Origin: Bacteroidota bacterium
GTDB taxonomy: Bacteria > Bacteroidota > Rhodothermia > Rhodothermales > UBA10348
DNA length: 35,268 nucleotides
Direction of reading: 5' to 3'
NCBI GenBank assembly: GCA_022571255.1
Contig: JACZYD010000019.1
Coordinates: forward strand, 1-35,268
Part shown: positions 1 to 8,124 of the stretch, in pieces
How the letters are laid out: every line of letters starts with the position of its first letter
Numbering within the stretch: the stretch's first letter is position 1
Notes under the pieces: generated by a model
What the model was told of the DNA's origin: nothing
The model's database searches: none
The model's input: the letters and a program-made list of their open reading frames with translations, nothing else
Made by a program: the position numbers and the translations under genes

Positions 1-65
1 TCGATACGATGCCTGATTAAAACGACGCCCTCAAGCTTTTTCATGAGTGGACGAAAACAGACAGT

Positions 66-572
66 TTGCGACGTCATGCCTATGCAGTGGAAGCGGCAAT
101 GGGATACTACGCGGTGCTTCTTGAAGAGGACGAGGAGCGTTGGCGAATCACCGGTCTCCTGCATGACATGGACTACGAGCGTCATCCGACACCGGAAGAA
201 CACCCGTTTACAGGGGTTAAAAAACTTGAAGAACTCGGGTACGCTGAAGAAATCCGAACAGCTATTCTTGGTCACGCGACGTATTCCGGGGTTCCGCGCA
301 CCACGCGGCTGTCGAAAACACTGTTCGCCGTGGACGAACTGGCGGGCTTTATCACGGCTGTTGCTTACGTAAGACCAACTCGTCTGGAAGGGATGAAGCC
401 CCGATCCGTCACGAAAAAACTGAAAGATCGGCGTTTTGCAGCGGCAATCAACCGGGACGACGTTCGCCAGGGTGCTCAAGAAGTGGGGCTCGAATTAAAT
501 GAGCATATTGCCAATGTCATCGCCGGAATGCAGGCGGATGCAACCCGACTGGGGCTTTCAACGTCCGAGTAG
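66..572 (+). CDS. HD-domain phosphohydrolase-like protein, N-terminus interrupted
   Basis: The protein has the core of a small HD-superfamily metal-dependent phosphohydrolase: an early histidine (RRHAYAVEAAM), then LLHDMDYE with the HD doublet, an EEHP segment and ILGHA. Later conserved-looking blocks are FAVDELAGFI and a Lys-rich KKLKDRRFAAAINRDD. Substrate unknown; members are usually soluble and annotated only as HD domain proteins. The first usable start is a TTG at 66, but the frame upstream (21-65) still reads like family sequence (NDALKLFHEWTKTDS) and is closed by a TAA at 18-20 three codons after an ATG at 9. Either the gene starts at TTG without its first helix, or a nonsense change or sequence error has broken it. 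It stands alone, 72 bases before the DUF445 gene, with no terminator seen between them. Family assignment is firm; intactness is not. Confidence 0.75.
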   Translation: MRRHAYAVEAAMGYYAVLLEEDEERWRITGLLHDMDYERHPTPEEHPFTGVKKLEELGYAEEIRTAILGHATYSGVPRTTRLSKTLFAVDELAGFITAVAYVRPTRLEGMKPRSVTKKLKDRRFAAAINRDDVRQGAQEVGLELNEHIANVIAGMQADATRLGLSTSE

Positions 573-644
573 TCCGCCTCGAGGGATTGTCCTCGGTGTT
601 TGAAAGAAGCGTGCACTTAAAACAGTCATGGTTAAAACGCTTTT

Positions 645-1853
645 ATGAGCGATCACGAGTTGTATTCGGAAGATGATTCGGATTCGTCCCGCGGTTTATC
701 GGAAGATATCCCGCATGAGACCACGATTCCTGAGGCCCGACAGATAACCCTTGCCCGGGCCAGAGACTTCCGTGCATTACTGGTAAAATATATTCGTCGC
801 TATGTACCCGACGCCACAGAGTCGGAGCCGGAGGCGACGGAGCCACCCAGTCTGAAGGGATCCCATGCTGCGCTTCTCCCGCTTCTGCGTCTTATTCCTT
901 TCGTGTTGGCCCTTCTGTTTGTCCTGTCGTTTTTCTGGGACTTCCCGGGAATGAGCGTTACCGTGTTCGGGACTTTTCTGACTCTCGACGGAGTGCTGCG
1001 CATCGTTGCTGTAAGCGGGTTGATTGGTTTTTTAACCAACTGGGTTGCAATCACGATGTTATTCAATCCTCGCAAGGAACGCCCTTTACTCGGGCAGGGG
1101 CTTATTCCGGCGCAGCGAGAACGGGTAATTTATCGCCTGGCACGAACCGTTTCGGACGAGCTGATCAACGAGGAGATCATTAAACAGAAGATCGAAGAGA
1201 ACCAGATTATTCCTCGTTACCGCGAACTGGCCATGAACGTAACAAGAGGGGTGCTGGAGGATGAAGGATTTCGACAGGAACTCAAGTCGCTGACCGCCGA
1301 TTATGTACAGACGGTGCTTTCGTCGGATAAGGTGAGGAAACGAATAGCTGAATTTGTTATAGGAAAGATAGAAGGATACGCCGGGGAAGGTGTAGGCGGG
1401 CTGGCCCTGAAAGCATATCGATATCTGAATGAGGAGGATTTCAAGAAGCGAATCGACAAGGCCGTATTTGCCATTCCGGCACAGCTTGATCTGGTTCTTG
1501 ACGATCTTGATGATCTGCTGGATCTGATTCCAGAAAAAATCGAAGAGCGATCTGAAGAGATAGAAGAAATGGCCTCAAAAATTGTAATCGGGTTCATCGA
1601 AAATCTGGACGTGTATAATATGATCATGAGTAACATGATAACATATGATGAGAGCAAGCTGGAGGACCTTTTGAAAAAGAGTACGAACGAACAGCTCAAT
1701 TACATCAAATACCTGGGAGGTGCCCTGGGCGCAATCGGAGGACTCGTAATCTGGCAACCAGTGCCTTCGCTGATTTTATTCGCCGTTTCCGGAGCGATTC
1801 TTTTTGGTGCCGACGAGCTTATTTACCGATTCAGACAGAGAAGCAGTTCCTGA
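645..1853 (+). CDS. DUF445 family membrane protein
   Basis: A 402-residue protein with an acidic, probably disordered start (about 1-70), a membrane segment near 78-98, a second hydrophobic stretch near 110-135 carrying the DUF445 hallmark GFLTNWVAITMLFNPR, a long charged helical middle (about 150-345) rich in Glu, Lys and Ile, and a C-terminal hydrophobic hairpin (GALGAIGGLVIWQPVP, then LILFAVSGAILFGA). This is the usual layout of DUF445 (YheB-like) proteins: terminal membrane segments flanking a helical domain. The biochemical function of the family is not established. The gene converges on thymidine kinase and its last 78 bases overlap that gene on the other strand. The C-terminal membrane segment lies in the overlap, so the end is probably real. 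A hairpin around 1861-1880 is too weak to call a terminator. Confidence 0.88.
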   Translation: MSDHELYSEDDSDSSRGLSEDIPHETTIPEARQITLARARDFRALLVKYIRRYVPDATESEPEATEPPSLKGSHAALLPLLRLIPFVLALLFVLSFFWDFPGMSVTVFGTFLTLDGVLRIVAVSGLIGFLTNWVAITMLFNPRKERPLLGQGLIPAQRERVIYRLARTVSDELINEEIIKQKIEENQIIPRYRELAMNVTRGVLEDEGFRQELKSLTADYVQTVLSSDKVRKRIAEFVIGKIEGYAGEGVGGLALKAYRYLNEEDFKKRIDKAVFAIPAQLDLVLDDLDDLLDLIPEKIEERSEEIEEMASKIVIGFIENLDVYNMIMSNMITYDESKLEDLLKKSTNEQLNYIKYLGGALGAIGGLVIWQPVPSLILFAVSGAILFGADELIYRFRQRSSS

Positions 1854-2435
1854 TGAACTCTCCCGGTGTTCTTCCGGGTTAAAACAATCCCTGCATCGCG
1901 GTTCGTAGGATTCCGTAGCACCCAGAACAACCCGATCTCCAGCCCGGGTCAGGCGCTGAGAATGATTCGCAGGTGCACCACAAACCATACAAATGGCGTG
2001 TAATTTAGTTACGAATTCGGCCACAGCCATTACCTGAGGCATGGGTTCAAAAGGAGCGCCGGTATAGTCCTGGTCCAGCCCTGTGACGATGACACGTTTT
2101 CCGTCCCGGGCTAACTGTTCACAGACGGAGACGAGTTCCTTGTCGAAGAACTGACCCTCGTCGATCCCAACGACATCCGCCTCCGAGGCAAGCAACAGGA
2201 TCTGTCCGGCCGTTGCCACGGGACATGAGGGAATACCGCGATCATCGTGGGAGAGTATTTTAGCACCGCCGAAACGGGTATCCATTGCGGGCTTAAAGAT
2301 TTCTACGCGCTGCCGGGCGATTCGCGCACGTTTCAGTCGGCGAATCAGTTCTTCCGTCTTTCCACTGAACATGGAACCGCAAATGACTTCAATCCATCCC
2401 GTTTGCGCCGAGCGTCTGAGAACATGGGGTTCCAT
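1776..2435 (-). CDS. tdk: Thymidine kinase (type II)
   Basis: Phosphorylates thymidine to dTMP with ATP in the pyrimidine salvage pathway, in the cytosol. The 219-residue protein has the P-loop GSMFSGKTEE at about 20-29, the catalytic glutamate in GIDEGQFF (Glu93), the GLDQDY segment near 119-124, and four zinc-binding cysteines in two pairs (CMVC at 149-152, CRDC at 181-184), as in type II (TK1-like) enzymes. The conserved fold ends soon after the second cysteine pair. The remaining 35 or so residues are a Ser/Asn/Lys-rich tail, and that tail is what overlaps the convergent DUF445 gene. The gene stands alone in its direction, with batE ending 140 bases upstream of its start. The ATG is well placed 19 codons before the P-loop. 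Confidence 0.95.
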   Translation of the reverse strand: MEPHVLRRSAQTGWIEVICGSMFSGKTEELIRRLKRARIARQRVEIFKPAMDTRFGGAKILSHDDRGIPSCPVATAGQILLLASEADVVGIDEGQFFDKELVSVCEQLARDGKRVIVTGLDQDYTGAPFEPMPQVMAVAEFVTKLHAICMVCGAPANHSQRLTRAGDRVVLGATESYEPRCRDCFNPEEHRESSSGTASLSESVNKLVGTKKNRSGNGE

Positions 2436-2575
2436 CAGGAATTATTTTAATGCAAGCTGTCCGGAAAAGTGCTTCGGAAGAAATGTCTGACGTGGGCTGC
2501 CCAAGATAAGTAATGGCGCATTAAGGCCTGTTACAGATTTCCAAAGCAAGGGCTTTCAGGGTCTGTTTACTGCTC

Positions 2576-3364
2576 CTAAATGGCGCCGAGTCCATCTCCC
2601 GTGATCCAACCCTGTGCTCCGTTGGGAAGCTGAATCAATACCCAGTCTCCGACGCGAGTGAGAAGCGAAACCACGAGACCTTCGTGTATGCGGTCGCTGA
2701 TGGAGGCATCGGAGTCAGGTTGCTCTCGTACGAGAAGTTCGGCGGTAACAACAACAGATTCATCCGGATACGCCGGCCAGACCGAAGAACTGAATCCACC
2801 GAACAAGAATAAAAATGCGTTGAGTGTGCAAAAATACTTTAATCGTCTCTGCCAGGGTCCTTCTGAGGCGCGCCTGATCCGCATGATAATGAGGAAAATC
2901 ATGGCCAGATAGAACCCCACCCCCAGTGCGATCATGGTATTCACGCCGATTGATTCAACAGCAATGCGTTGAAGCCTTTTCCATATGGGAGCTGGGAGTT
3001 CCGAATATTTGTCTTCGATTCGTGCTGAAACGATCGACAGGCTATGCTGAATTCGAGGATCATCCCCGTCCAAGGCCCTGGCACGACGCAGATACCGGAT
3101 CGACTGACCGATCTGATCGAGTCGGTAAAACGCAACGGCCCGGTTGTAGTATAATCCAGGGCTTTCGAAGCCCAGGGAATCGGCTTTACCAAAGATTGTA
3201 ATGGCTTCCGAGTACGCACCCTGATGAAGGGCCTGCGTGCCGCGATCAAAAACCTGTGTCGCATCTGTAATCTGCGCGCGCGCGGAAGAAGCATATACCA
3301 GGGTAAAAATACAGGCAAGCATAATGCACTGCGCCCTGTTTCGATATGTTTTCACTTCGCTCAC
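2576..3364 (-). CDS. batE: BatE-like TPR and SH3-domain membrane protein
   Basis: Last gene of the Bat operon. The 262-residue product has a signal-like N-terminus (about 10-30, ending SSARAQ), tetratricopeptide-type helices (about 35-110, with QALHQGAYSEAITIFGKA and YYNRAVAFYRLDQIGQSIRYLRRA), two membrane segments (about 143-162 and 176-194), and a C-terminal bacterial SH3-like domain (about 198-262, VTAELLVREQP to LPNGAQGWITGDGL). This order matches BatE proteins, thought to act with BatA-D in an envelope complex, role unproven. It starts with GTG at 3364, and GTGA overlaps the batD stop by four bases, implying translational coupling. A 140-base gap with no clear terminator separates its end from the tdk start. 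Confidence 0.85.
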   Translation of the reverse strand: MSEVKTYRNRAQCIMLACIFTLVYASSARAQITDATQVFDRGTQALHQGAYSEAITIFGKADSLGFESPGLYYNRAVAFYRLDQIGQSIRYLRRARALDGDDPRIQHSLSIVSARIEDKYSELPAPIWKRLQRIAVESIGVNTMIALGVGFYLAMIFLIIMRIRRASEGPWQRRLKYFCTLNAFLFLFGGFSSSVWPAYPDESVVVTAELLVREQPDSDASISDRIHEGLVVSLLTRVGDWVLIQLPNGAQGWITGDGLGAI

Positions 3365-5256
3365 GAATTGCCGTCCAGAGAAGCTCCGAGGGCAACAATG
3401 AGTGCCGATGCATCTTCGTAGGCACTTTCGAGTTTTCCCGAACCGATTTCACCCGGAGCAAATCTGCCTCTGTCACAAATATTCAGCAGCTCTTTCAGAC
3501 CGGTGCGCAGTGACTCGGGGACGTCTGCACGCCGCAACGAATCGTCCAGCTGATTGCGTGTCAGGCCGCGTTCAGACACGTTCAGTCGGTCTCCGATGAA
3601 GCCGAGTATGGCGCGCTCCAATTCCGCAAAAAAGTGTATCGTTTCGGCCTTTTTCATCAGAACAAGAGCCTTTTTCAGATTTTTTTTCGCCAGAGGATGA
3701 GCCCTACGATTCCTGGCAAAAGTGATATCTCCGGCCAGTTTGTTCTGATATCGCTGAATTCCGAACACGAAACCCAGGATAAGGAGGGGGAAAATCAGTG
3801 CTGCATACGGCCAGGCCATGGTGTGATAAGGCACGGGGTTGAGGCGAGTCCAGTCGCCGGCCTGTGAAAATGGAGCGGCAACGTCATCGACCGGAAGGCC
3901 GTTTGTCGTTGCAACTACAGATGCCGGCGTCGTGGCTGTACCGGTAACAGTCACCGTAACGGGATCCGATCGATTGCTCACATATTTTTTACTTCGTGGA
4001 TTATATGACGTGAATTCTACTGGGGGTATCTCAAAATTCCCGTTTGTTCGGGCGACAAGGACGTACGTAAACGATTTCGTTCCCGACAACATGCGGCCGT
4101 TTCTATTCAGATTCAGCGAGACCCGTGGTTCATATAACTCAAAGGCAGCAGGGGGTGAAAACCCGGGCGCATCGAGAGTCGCCAGGTTTCCAGCTCCGGA
4201 AATTGTTACAGTAAACTGAATCGATTCGCCAACCAGTATGGACGTTCGATCAATTCTTGTGCTGAATTCATAAGTCCCCACGGCACCACTGAAAGAGTCC
4301 GGTGCGGGATCAGGCAGAGGCGACGATTCGACACGGATGGAAGGAGATACCAGCTTTACCGGCTGAAATCGGTTTCGCATCGAAAACAGCAGTTGGAACG
4401 GATCATTCGACAAAGACGGCAGCAGGGCTTCACTTTCTATTCGAAGAGGATCTACGCTCAGATTTCCCACATACGTTGGAAAAACCGCGGCTCTTTTAAG
4501 GATAATTTTGTTATACCGGAGTCCATTCTCTACGACTATCTCAGGGATCGGCCGTGTTTCGACCTCCAGTTCTTCGCGCCAGAATCCTTCTGCATCCCAT
4601 GAATCTGTAAGTCGACTCTGACGCAACTGAATGCCTTCCCTGAAGAAAAGCTGGTATTCGATGATAACCTGCTCGTTCTGGACCACTTTCGTCCGGTTTG
4701 GAATCGCGCGTATAAAAATATCGTTCTCACGGACTCGTCTTATTTCGGGCGTGGTTTCCGGGCTCGGCGCACGGAACAGAGAAGAAAAGGGATCAAATCT
4801 GCGTTGGCTCGATTGTACACGACGCTTGGGACGTTCACTTTGCGGCACAACATGTACCGTGATTTCATTTGTTCGATACGCCTTGTTTCCAACTCGGACG
4901 GTGGTCGAGCCGAGGCGCGCGGTGCCTTCTCGTTCTGGTCGATACGTCCAGGAATAACTGAAACTCTGAGTGACCGCTCCGTTCAGAATAGATACACTGC
5001 TCTGTGTATTCGGGCTCGACTTGAGCAATTCCAGACCATCACCTTCAGGGGCAGTGGGCATTTGTGTTGCACCCGTCGTCACCCCTTCGATTGTAATCGT
5101 ATACATCAGAGCTTCTTCCGTGCCGATCGTGGAATCACTGATGCTGGCAGAGACTTTTACCTCTTGGGCAGCCACCTCCCCCGTCGCGAATAAAACCAGT
5201 GCCAGCCCGAGACCGAGCAGTGCTTCAGAGGAGGCTGAGAAGGAGAGTGATTTCAT
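3361..5256 (-). CDS. batD: BatD, large exported oxygen-tolerance protein
   Basis: A 631-residue exported protein with a signal peptide (about 1-30, ending GEVAAQ), a long region of immunoglobulin-like beta domains (about 35-470, with VGTYEFSTRIDRTSILVGES and ESIQFTVTISGAGNL), one membrane helix (about 482-505, AALIFPLLILGFVFGI) and a C-terminal cytoplasmic helical region. This is the BatD layout: most of the protein in the periplasm and a tail facing the vWA partners. It probably works with BatA and BatB. The Bat genes were first linked to aerotolerance in Bacteroides, but a direct role is uncertain. Thirty bases separate it from batC upstream, and it overlaps batE by four bases downstream. 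Confidence 0.9.
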   Translation of the reverse strand: MKSLSFSASSEALLGLGLALVLFATGEVAAQEVKVSASISDSTIGTEEALMYTITIEGVTTGATQMPTAPEGDGLELLKSSPNTQSSVSILNGAVTQSFSYSWTYRPEREGTARLGSTTVRVGNKAYRTNEITVHVVPQSERPKRRVQSSQRRFDPFSSLFRAPSPETTPEIRRVRENDIFIRAIPNRTKVVQNEQVIIEYQLFFREGIQLRQSRLTDSWDAEGFWREELEVETRPIPEIVVENGLRYNKIILKRAAVFPTYVGNLSVDPLRIESEALLPSLSNDPFQLLFSMRNRFQPVKLVSPSIRVESSPLPDPAPDSFSGAVGTYEFSTRIDRTSILVGESIQFTVTISGAGNLATLDAPGFSPPAAFELYEPRVSLNLNRNGRMLSGTKSFTYVLVARTNGNFEIPPVEFTSYNPRSKKYVSNRSDPVTVTVTGTATTPASVVATTNGLPVDDVAAPFSQAGDWTRLNPVPYHTMAWPYAALIFPLLILGFVFGIQRYQNKLAGDITFARNRRAHPLAKKNLKKALVLMKKAETIHFFAELERAILGFIGDRLNVSERGLTRNQLDDSLRRADVPESLRTGLKELLNICDRGRFAPGEIGSGKLESAYEDASALIVALGASLDGNS

Positions 5257-5286
5257 GCCAATCGCCAGGTGCAGTTTCGGGGTCTG

Positions 5287-6048
5287 TTACCAATCTTTTT
5301 CGACTCGCCTGGCTCGCACGTCCATTTTCTGAATCTGTCGAAGAAGCTGAATTTCTTCGTTTTCAAGTGCCTGTAGAAGTCGTTCAGCCTCCTCTCTTGT
5401 CAGTTCTTCCGGATTCCGTTGTGGACGCTCGTCGGATGGCGGCTGATCCTCAGAATTCTGATTCTGCCGGTCCTGCTCCTGCTGATTCTGTTTCTGATCT
5501 TTCTGATCCTGATCTTGACTCTGTTTCTGATCTTTCTGATCCTGATTCTGGTCCTGCTGTTCCTGGTTTTCGTCCTGCGAATCGCCCTGTTGTTGTTGCT
5601 GCTCCTGCTCCTGCTGTTCCTTGAGCTTCCGTTTGACAAACTCGTAATTGAATTTGGCATCCTCATTCGAAGGATCCGCGAGCAGGGTCCGGGTATACAT
5701 ATCCAGCGCTGCTTCAAGCTTGTCCTGCATGGCAGCGGCATTGCCTGCATTGTACGTTGCCCTCACGCCGTCTCCGGTATTGGATGCCATTCGGGCGGCC
5801 CCGGTGAATGCCGATATCGCTTGTTCATAATCACCCTGCTTAAAGAGTGAAGCGCCAAGATTATTAAGCAGTCCGGAGTGCGTAGAACCCGGTCCACCGG
5901 TTTGAACATCAAGCAAGGCATCCCTGTACAATATCGAAGCCTCGGCGAATTGCTCTGCACGGTACATGGCATTTGCACGCCGACCCTTCTTGTCGCCGTC
6001 GCCGGGGCCCAGCAGGGCAAAAGCCAATATCAGTGCAAATGTTTTCAT
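5287..6048 (-). CDS. batC: BatC, TPR protein with Gln/Asp-rich linker
   Basis: A 253-residue protein with a short hydrophobic N-terminus (probable signal), two or three TPR-like helical pairs (about 25-140, including LLNNLGASLFKQGDYEQAISAF and ATYNAGNAAAMQDKLEAALDMY), an extreme low-complexity linker of Gln, Asp, Glu, Lys and Asn (about 143-210), and a conserved-looking helical end (about 212-253, LTREEAERLLQALENEE, ending RRVEKDW). TPR plus charged linker is typical of BatC, which probably serves as a protein-interaction scaffold. In the linker a 26-base sequence occurs twice (5488-5513 and 5521-5546, period 33), suggesting growth by slippage or unequal crossing-over. It starts 13 bases after batB. 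Confidence 0.88.
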   Translation of the reverse strand: MKTFALILAFALLGPGDGDKKGRRANAMYRAEQFAEASILYRDALLDVQTGGPGSTHSGLLNNLGASLFKQGDYEQAISAFTGAARMASNTGDGVRATYNAGNAAAMQDKLEAALDMYTRTLLADPSNEDAKFNYEFVKRKLKEQQEQEQQQQQGDSQDENQEQQDQNQDQKDQKQSQDQDQKDQKQNQQEQDRQNQNSEDQPPSDERPQRNPEELTREEAERLLQALENEEIQLLRQIQKMDVRARRVEKDW

Positions 6049-6061
6049 ATTAGTCAGAACT

Positions 6062-7126
6062 TTAGGTTACGACATCTTCCTCGCTCAGATCCCGGTAGTC
6101 CTGGATGCCGTGACCTTGCCGACGCGATCTGTCCGGGAGAAGTCGATCGGCGAACAGCAGAAAAAGACCAGCAATAAGTGGCCACTGATACTTTTCGTCA
6201 TATTCCTCGAACTCTTCGGCACCAAACGAACTTTTGTCTAAACGATCGAGCGCGGCTTTTATTTTAGGAAGTGAACTGGAAGTTCGGGCGATTCGAAAAT
6301 AGGCACCGTCCCTGGCGAGTTCCTGAAGCGCTTTCTCTTCAAGTTTCGTAGTCACGATCCGACCGTTGCGGTCTTTTTTATAATCGACTCTTCGACCATT
6401 CGAATAAATCGGTATCGGTGTACCGACTGTTTCACCGACGCCGGCTGAGAACAGAATAATATTCTCTTTTCGGGCACTATCCAGTATAGTCTCGAGATCG
6501 GCCACGTGATTTTCGCCGTCTGAAACGAAAAGGATGACGCGCGTACGGGTCTCTCCGTTCGCGTCTGCGGAGCGAGCACGAAATGCCTTCATGGCCATTT
6601 TCAGAGATGCTCCAAAATCAGTTCCCGGTGTGGGGATCAGTGACGGATCGGCCACATCCAGAAAAAGTCGGACCGCTGAATAATCTGTGGTAAGCGGGCA
6701 CTGAATAAACGCATCTCCCGCAAATGTAACCAGTCCCACGCGATCACCGGTAAGCTCGTCAAGCATTTTTCGGATCTCATTCTTGGCTCGTTCAAGCCTG
6801 TTTGGCGCGACGTCTTCGGCCATCATGGAATCAGAAACGTCCAGGGCGATGATCAGGTCTATTCCCTCTCGACGCACCTCTCGGATTCGGGTGCCGAATC
6901 TGGGCCCGAGAGCCGCCAACACCAGAAAAAGCAGTCCCATTGTGGTCATCAGTGCTTTCCAACGCCGGCGCCGGGGACTTATCGCAGACGAAAGTCTTGT
7001 GACCATTTTCCGATCACCGAACACATCCGCAAGCCGTTGTCGAATAAAAGCCGCATAGACAAAGAGTCCCGCTGAGAGCGGTACCAGTAAAAGCAGCCAG
7101 ACGTATTGAGGATGTAACCAATCCAT
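6062..7126 (-). CDS. batB: BatB, membrane-anchored von Willebrand factor A protein
   Basis: A 354-residue vWA protein. I start it at the ATG at 7126 (MDWLHPQYVWLLLLVPL), which opens with a membrane helix and lies 13 bases after batA; the frame extends further upstream but only into batA. A second membrane helix is near residues 45-65. The vWA domain (about 75-285) has the MIDAS motif DVSDS in LIIALDVSDSMMAEDV, the later threonine and aspartate positions (PLTTDYSAVR, FVSDGENH), and a C-terminal membrane segment (PLIAGLFLLFADRLL). It should bind a divalent metal and partner ligands at the outer face of the inner membrane together with BatA. The extreme C-terminus is charged and probably cytoplasmic. 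Confidence 0.92.
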   Translation of the reverse strand: MDWLHPQYVWLLLLVPLSAGLFVYAAFIRQRLADVFGDRKMVTRLSSAISPRRRRWKALMTTMGLLFLVLAALGPRFGTRIREVRREGIDLIIALDVSDSMMAEDVAPNRLERAKNEIRKMLDELTGDRVGLVTFAGDAFIQCPLTTDYSAVRLFLDVADPSLIPTPGTDFGASLKMAMKAFRARSADANGETRTRVILFVSDGENHVADLETILDSARKENIILFSAGVGETVGTPIPIYSNGRRVDYKKDRNGRIVTTKLEEKALQELARDGAYFRIARTSSSLPKIKAALDRLDKSSFGAEEFEEYDEKYQWPLIAGLFLLFADRLLPDRSRRQGHGIQDYRDLSEEDVVT

Positions 7127-7139
7127 CGCTTCGCGGAAT

Positions 7140-8123
7140 TCAGGGAAATGTTCTGAGCAGGGTAGTTGACAGCAGAATTTCAAGAAAGATCAGACCCAGG
7201 CCGGTGAGTAAAAACTCGGCGTAACGTTCCGCATAGTCGGTATACATCCTTTCTTCGATTTTCGTTTTTTCCAGCTCGCCGATCTCTTTGTAGATCTCAC
7301 GCAGAGCCTGATTATTTGTCGCCCGGAAATATCGCCCTCCAGTCATCGATGCGATGGCTGAAAGCATCTCTTCGTCGATCTCAACCGGAACCATCCTGCG
7401 CTGTTTTCCGGCAAACGGAGTGTCAACTATAAACGGTGCTTCTCCGTGGGCACCAACACCAATAGCATATATTCGAACCCCCATCGTACGTGCTACTTCG
7501 GCAGCGGTCTCGGGGCTTAATTCGCCTCGATTATTCTGTCCATCCGTCAATAAAATTACGACCTTGCTTTCCGCCAATGTGTCTTTGAGGCGATTCACTG
7601 CCATTGCCAGAGCGGTTCCGATGGCCGTGCCGTCTTCGATCATTCCCACTTCGACTTCCGCCATCATCTCTTGCAGGAAATCATAGTCGAGTGTGAGGGG
7701 TGCCTGTGTATATGCCTTTGCAGCAAAGACGATCAAGCCAACACGGTCGGACGTTCGCCCATCTATGAATTCCGAACCCACGCTCCGGGCTGCCTCAAAC
7801 CGGTTGGGCCTGAAATCTTCAGCACGCATTGAAGTCGACGTGTCCAGCACCATCATAATATCCACGCCTTCCGCAAACCGCTCAATAACTACATTTCGAT
7901 CCTGTGGGCGCGCCATGGCGATGATGACGAATGCGAGGCCCACCATGCGCAATACCGCGGGCAAGCTTCGCAACCTGCTTCGCATGGTTTTTGGTACGCC
8001 TCGGACCGTCTCAACAGAACTGAACGTCAGTCCGCTCCTCATTCTCGAGGAATGCCACGTCCACCAGCCAAGAACGGGAATCAGCGCAAGAAGGCTGAGC
8101 AATATGGGATTTGCAAAGTGCAT
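7140..8123 (-). CDS. batA: BatA, membrane-anchored von Willebrand factor A protein
   Basis: A 327-residue vWA protein starting at the ATG at 8123 (MHFANPILLSLLALIPVLGWW), one base after the stop of the preceding gene; a longer frame exists but overlaps that gene. Membrane helices occur near 5-22, 53-72 and the C-terminus (FLLTGLGLIFLEILL), the usual three-helix BatA plan. The vWA domain has a complete MIDAS motif (DTSTS in MMVLDTSTSMRAEDF), the conserved threonine in APLTLDYDF, and the aspartate in VILLTDGQNNRG. It is a paralogue of batB, the two sharing the AEDxxPNRxExA segment after the MIDAS motif. Probably part of an inner-membrane metal-dependent complex with the other Bat proteins. Confidence 0.93.
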   Translation of the reverse strand: MHFANPILLSLLALIPVLGWWTWHSSRMRSGLTFSSVETVRGVPKTMRSRLRSLPAVLRMVGLAFVIIAMARPQDRNVVIERFAEGVDIMMVLDTSTSMRAEDFRPNRFEAARSVGSEFIDGRTSDRVGLIVFAAKAYTQAPLTLDYDFLQEMMAEVEVGMIEDGTAIGTALAMAVNRLKDTLAESKVVILLTDGQNNRGELSPETAAEVARTMGVRIYAIGVGAHGEAPFIVDTPFAGKQRRMVPVEIDEEMLSAIASMTGGRYFRATNNQALREIYKEIGELEKTKIEERMYTDYAERYAEFLLTGLGLIFLEILLSTTLLRTFP

Positions 8124-8124
8124 C

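Noticed and set aside
1861-1880. Terminator after DUF445
   Set aside because: Only a 5-bp stem with a 7-base loop and no proper T-run; it lies within the thymidine kinase coding end.
2436-2575. Terminator or small RNA between batE and tdk
   Set aside because: Only a short AAAGC/GCTTT inverted repeat was found, too weak to support either.
5419-5850. Rightward 143-codon frame reading as a Leu/Ile-rich membrane protein
   Set aside because: It is the complement of the Gln/Asp-rich linker and TPR part of batC; the hydrophobic runs are an artefact of CTG/ATC repeats.
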